Positions 5,798 to 6,526 of a stretch of DNA of 6,526 bases are shown here, piece by piece. Source of the DNA: Alphaproteobacteria bacterium (lineage in GTDB: Bacteria; Pseudomonadota; Alphaproteobacteria; ATCC43930; CGMCC-115725); contig JASHRZ010000389.1 in NCBI GenBank assembly GCA_030037055.1, positions 1-6,526 of the forward strand, given 5' to 3'. Position numbers and translations under genes: made by a program. Under the pieces are notes generated by a model. That model was not told the origin of the DNA. It saw nothing but the letters and a program-made list of their open reading frames with translations, and made no database searches. Position 1 is the first letter of the stretch; each line of letters opens with the position of its first letter.

Positions 5798-6526
5798 TTC
5801 GGGCGCGCTTTCGGCCGGACGCCCGCGCACGACGGCGAGGCTCGAGCGGTCGCCCTTGGGCCGCGCCTGGGCGAGCGGCGTGCCGTGCACGAGGAAATAG
5901 AGCGTCTCGGCGATGTTGGTGGTGTGATCGCCGACGCGCTCCAGGTTCTTGGCGATGAACAGGAGATGGGTGCAGGCGGTGATGTTGCGGGGATCCTCGA
6001 TCATGTAGGTCAGAAGCTCGCGGAAGAGGCTGGTGTACATCTCGTCAAGCTCTTCGTCGCGCAGCCATACGGCGAGAGCCTTATCGGCGTCGCGCTCGAC
6101 ATAGGCGTCGAGCATGTCCTTGATCATCGCCTGGCAGAGCCGGCCCATGCGCGGCACGGCATAGACCGGCTGCACCGGCGGCGTCTGGTTCAAGGCGATC
6201 GAGCGCTTGGCGACATTGGCGGCGTAATCGCCGATGCGCTCGAGATCGCTCGAGATCTTGAGCGCCGCGATGGACTGCCGGAGGTCGCGCGCCATCGGCT
6301 GGCGCAGCGCCAAGAGGCGCACCACTAGGCTCTCGATCTCGCGTTCGAGCGCGTCGACGCGGACATCGCCCTCGATCACCTGGGTGGCGAGGTCGCTGTC
6401 GCGCTTCACCACCGCCTCGATGGCGGCGCCGAGCTGGCTCTCGGCGATGCCGCCCATCTGGGTCAGCGTGTTGTCGAGCCGCTGCAGCTCTTCGTCGTAG
6501 CTCTTGATGATATGCTCTGACGCCAT
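5783..6526 (-). CDS. phoU: Phosphate signalling protein PhoU
   Basis: The product is 247 residues and appears complete, with its ATG being the last three bases of the window. Its beginning, MASEHIIKSYDEELQRL, is typical of PhoU starts. The ribosome binding site lies outside the window. The protein is all-helical with two tandem PhoU repeats, each carrying the metal-binding signature: SDLERIGDYAANVAKR (93-108) and NLERVGDHTTNIAET (194-208). PhoU is a cytoplasmic peripheral protein that links the PstSCAB phosphate transporter to the PhoR kinase and dampens PhoB activation when phosphate is plentiful. A hydrophilic tail of about 30 residues (217-247), rich in charged residues and ending in PEEEHA, extends past the second repeat. 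Its end overlaps phoB by one base, which fits the alphaproteobacterial pst-phoU-phoB operon; the pst genes are expected beyond the right edge but not seen. Confidence 0.95.
   Translation of the reverse strand: MASEHIIKSYDEELQRLDNTLTQMGGIAESQLGAAIEAVVKRDSDLATQVIEGDVRVDALEREIESLVVRLLALRQPMARDLRQSIAALKISSDLERIGDYAANVAKRSIALNQTPPVQPVYAVPRMGRLCQAMIKDMLDAYVERDADKALAVWLRDEELDEMYTSLFRELLTYMIEDPRNITACTHLLFIAKNLERVGDHTTNIAETLYFLVHGTPLAQARPKGDRSSLAVVRGRPAESAPEEEHA

Noticed and set aside
5001..5900. 299-codon + strand open frame
   Set aside because: It is entirely antisense to phoB and the phoU end; both of those have full family motifs.

Overview
This is a GC-rich window (strong G/C bias at third codon positions) that looks like an alphaproteobacterial chromosome, possibly Rhodospirillales or Hyphomicrobiales. 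The lineage is inferred from protein style and from the phoU-phoB gene order, not from a marker gene. Six protein-coding genes can be supported, one of them cut by the left edge. There is also one clear pseudogene, one good regulatory site, and a short stretch of unrecognised coding-like debris. I see no RNA genes, insertion sequences, CRISPR arrays or convincing intrinsic terminators.

Left part (1-1563). The 3' end of a large Pat-type protein on the + strand has an ATP-grasp (ADP-forming acyl-CoA synthetase beta-like) domain followed by a GNAT acetyltransferase domain. It converges on a small lipoprotein gene on the - strand, with only 6 bases between the two stop codons. Middle (1616-4183), all on the - strand: a PiT-family phosphate permease, then a 6-phosphogluconate-dehydrogenase-like NAD(P)-dependent oxidoreductase with a DUF1932-type C-terminal half, then the lipoprotein. 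Gaps of 66 and 52 bases make co-transcription possible.

Right part (4184-6526). phoU and phoB lie on the - strand and overlap by one base (TGATG). They are probably the end of a pst-phoU-phoB operon that begins outside the window. Between phoB and pit lie about 900 bases without an intact gene. The first two thirds are a heavily frameshifted and truncated patatin-like phospholipase on the + strand. The last third is a coding-like relic I cannot identify.

The most informative observation is a near-consensus Pho box directly upstream of pit. It has two 7-base CTGTNAC repeats spaced 4 bases apart, followed by a -10-like element and a good ribosome binding site. The PhoB regulator encoded about 1 kb away therefore probably controls the low-affinity phosphate transporter directly. 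The right half of the window then reads as a phosphate-homeostasis locus: PhoU senses or relays transport status, PhoB is the response regulator, and Pit is a local target. The dead phospholipase gene lies between them. I did not find an undescribed multi-gene system here.
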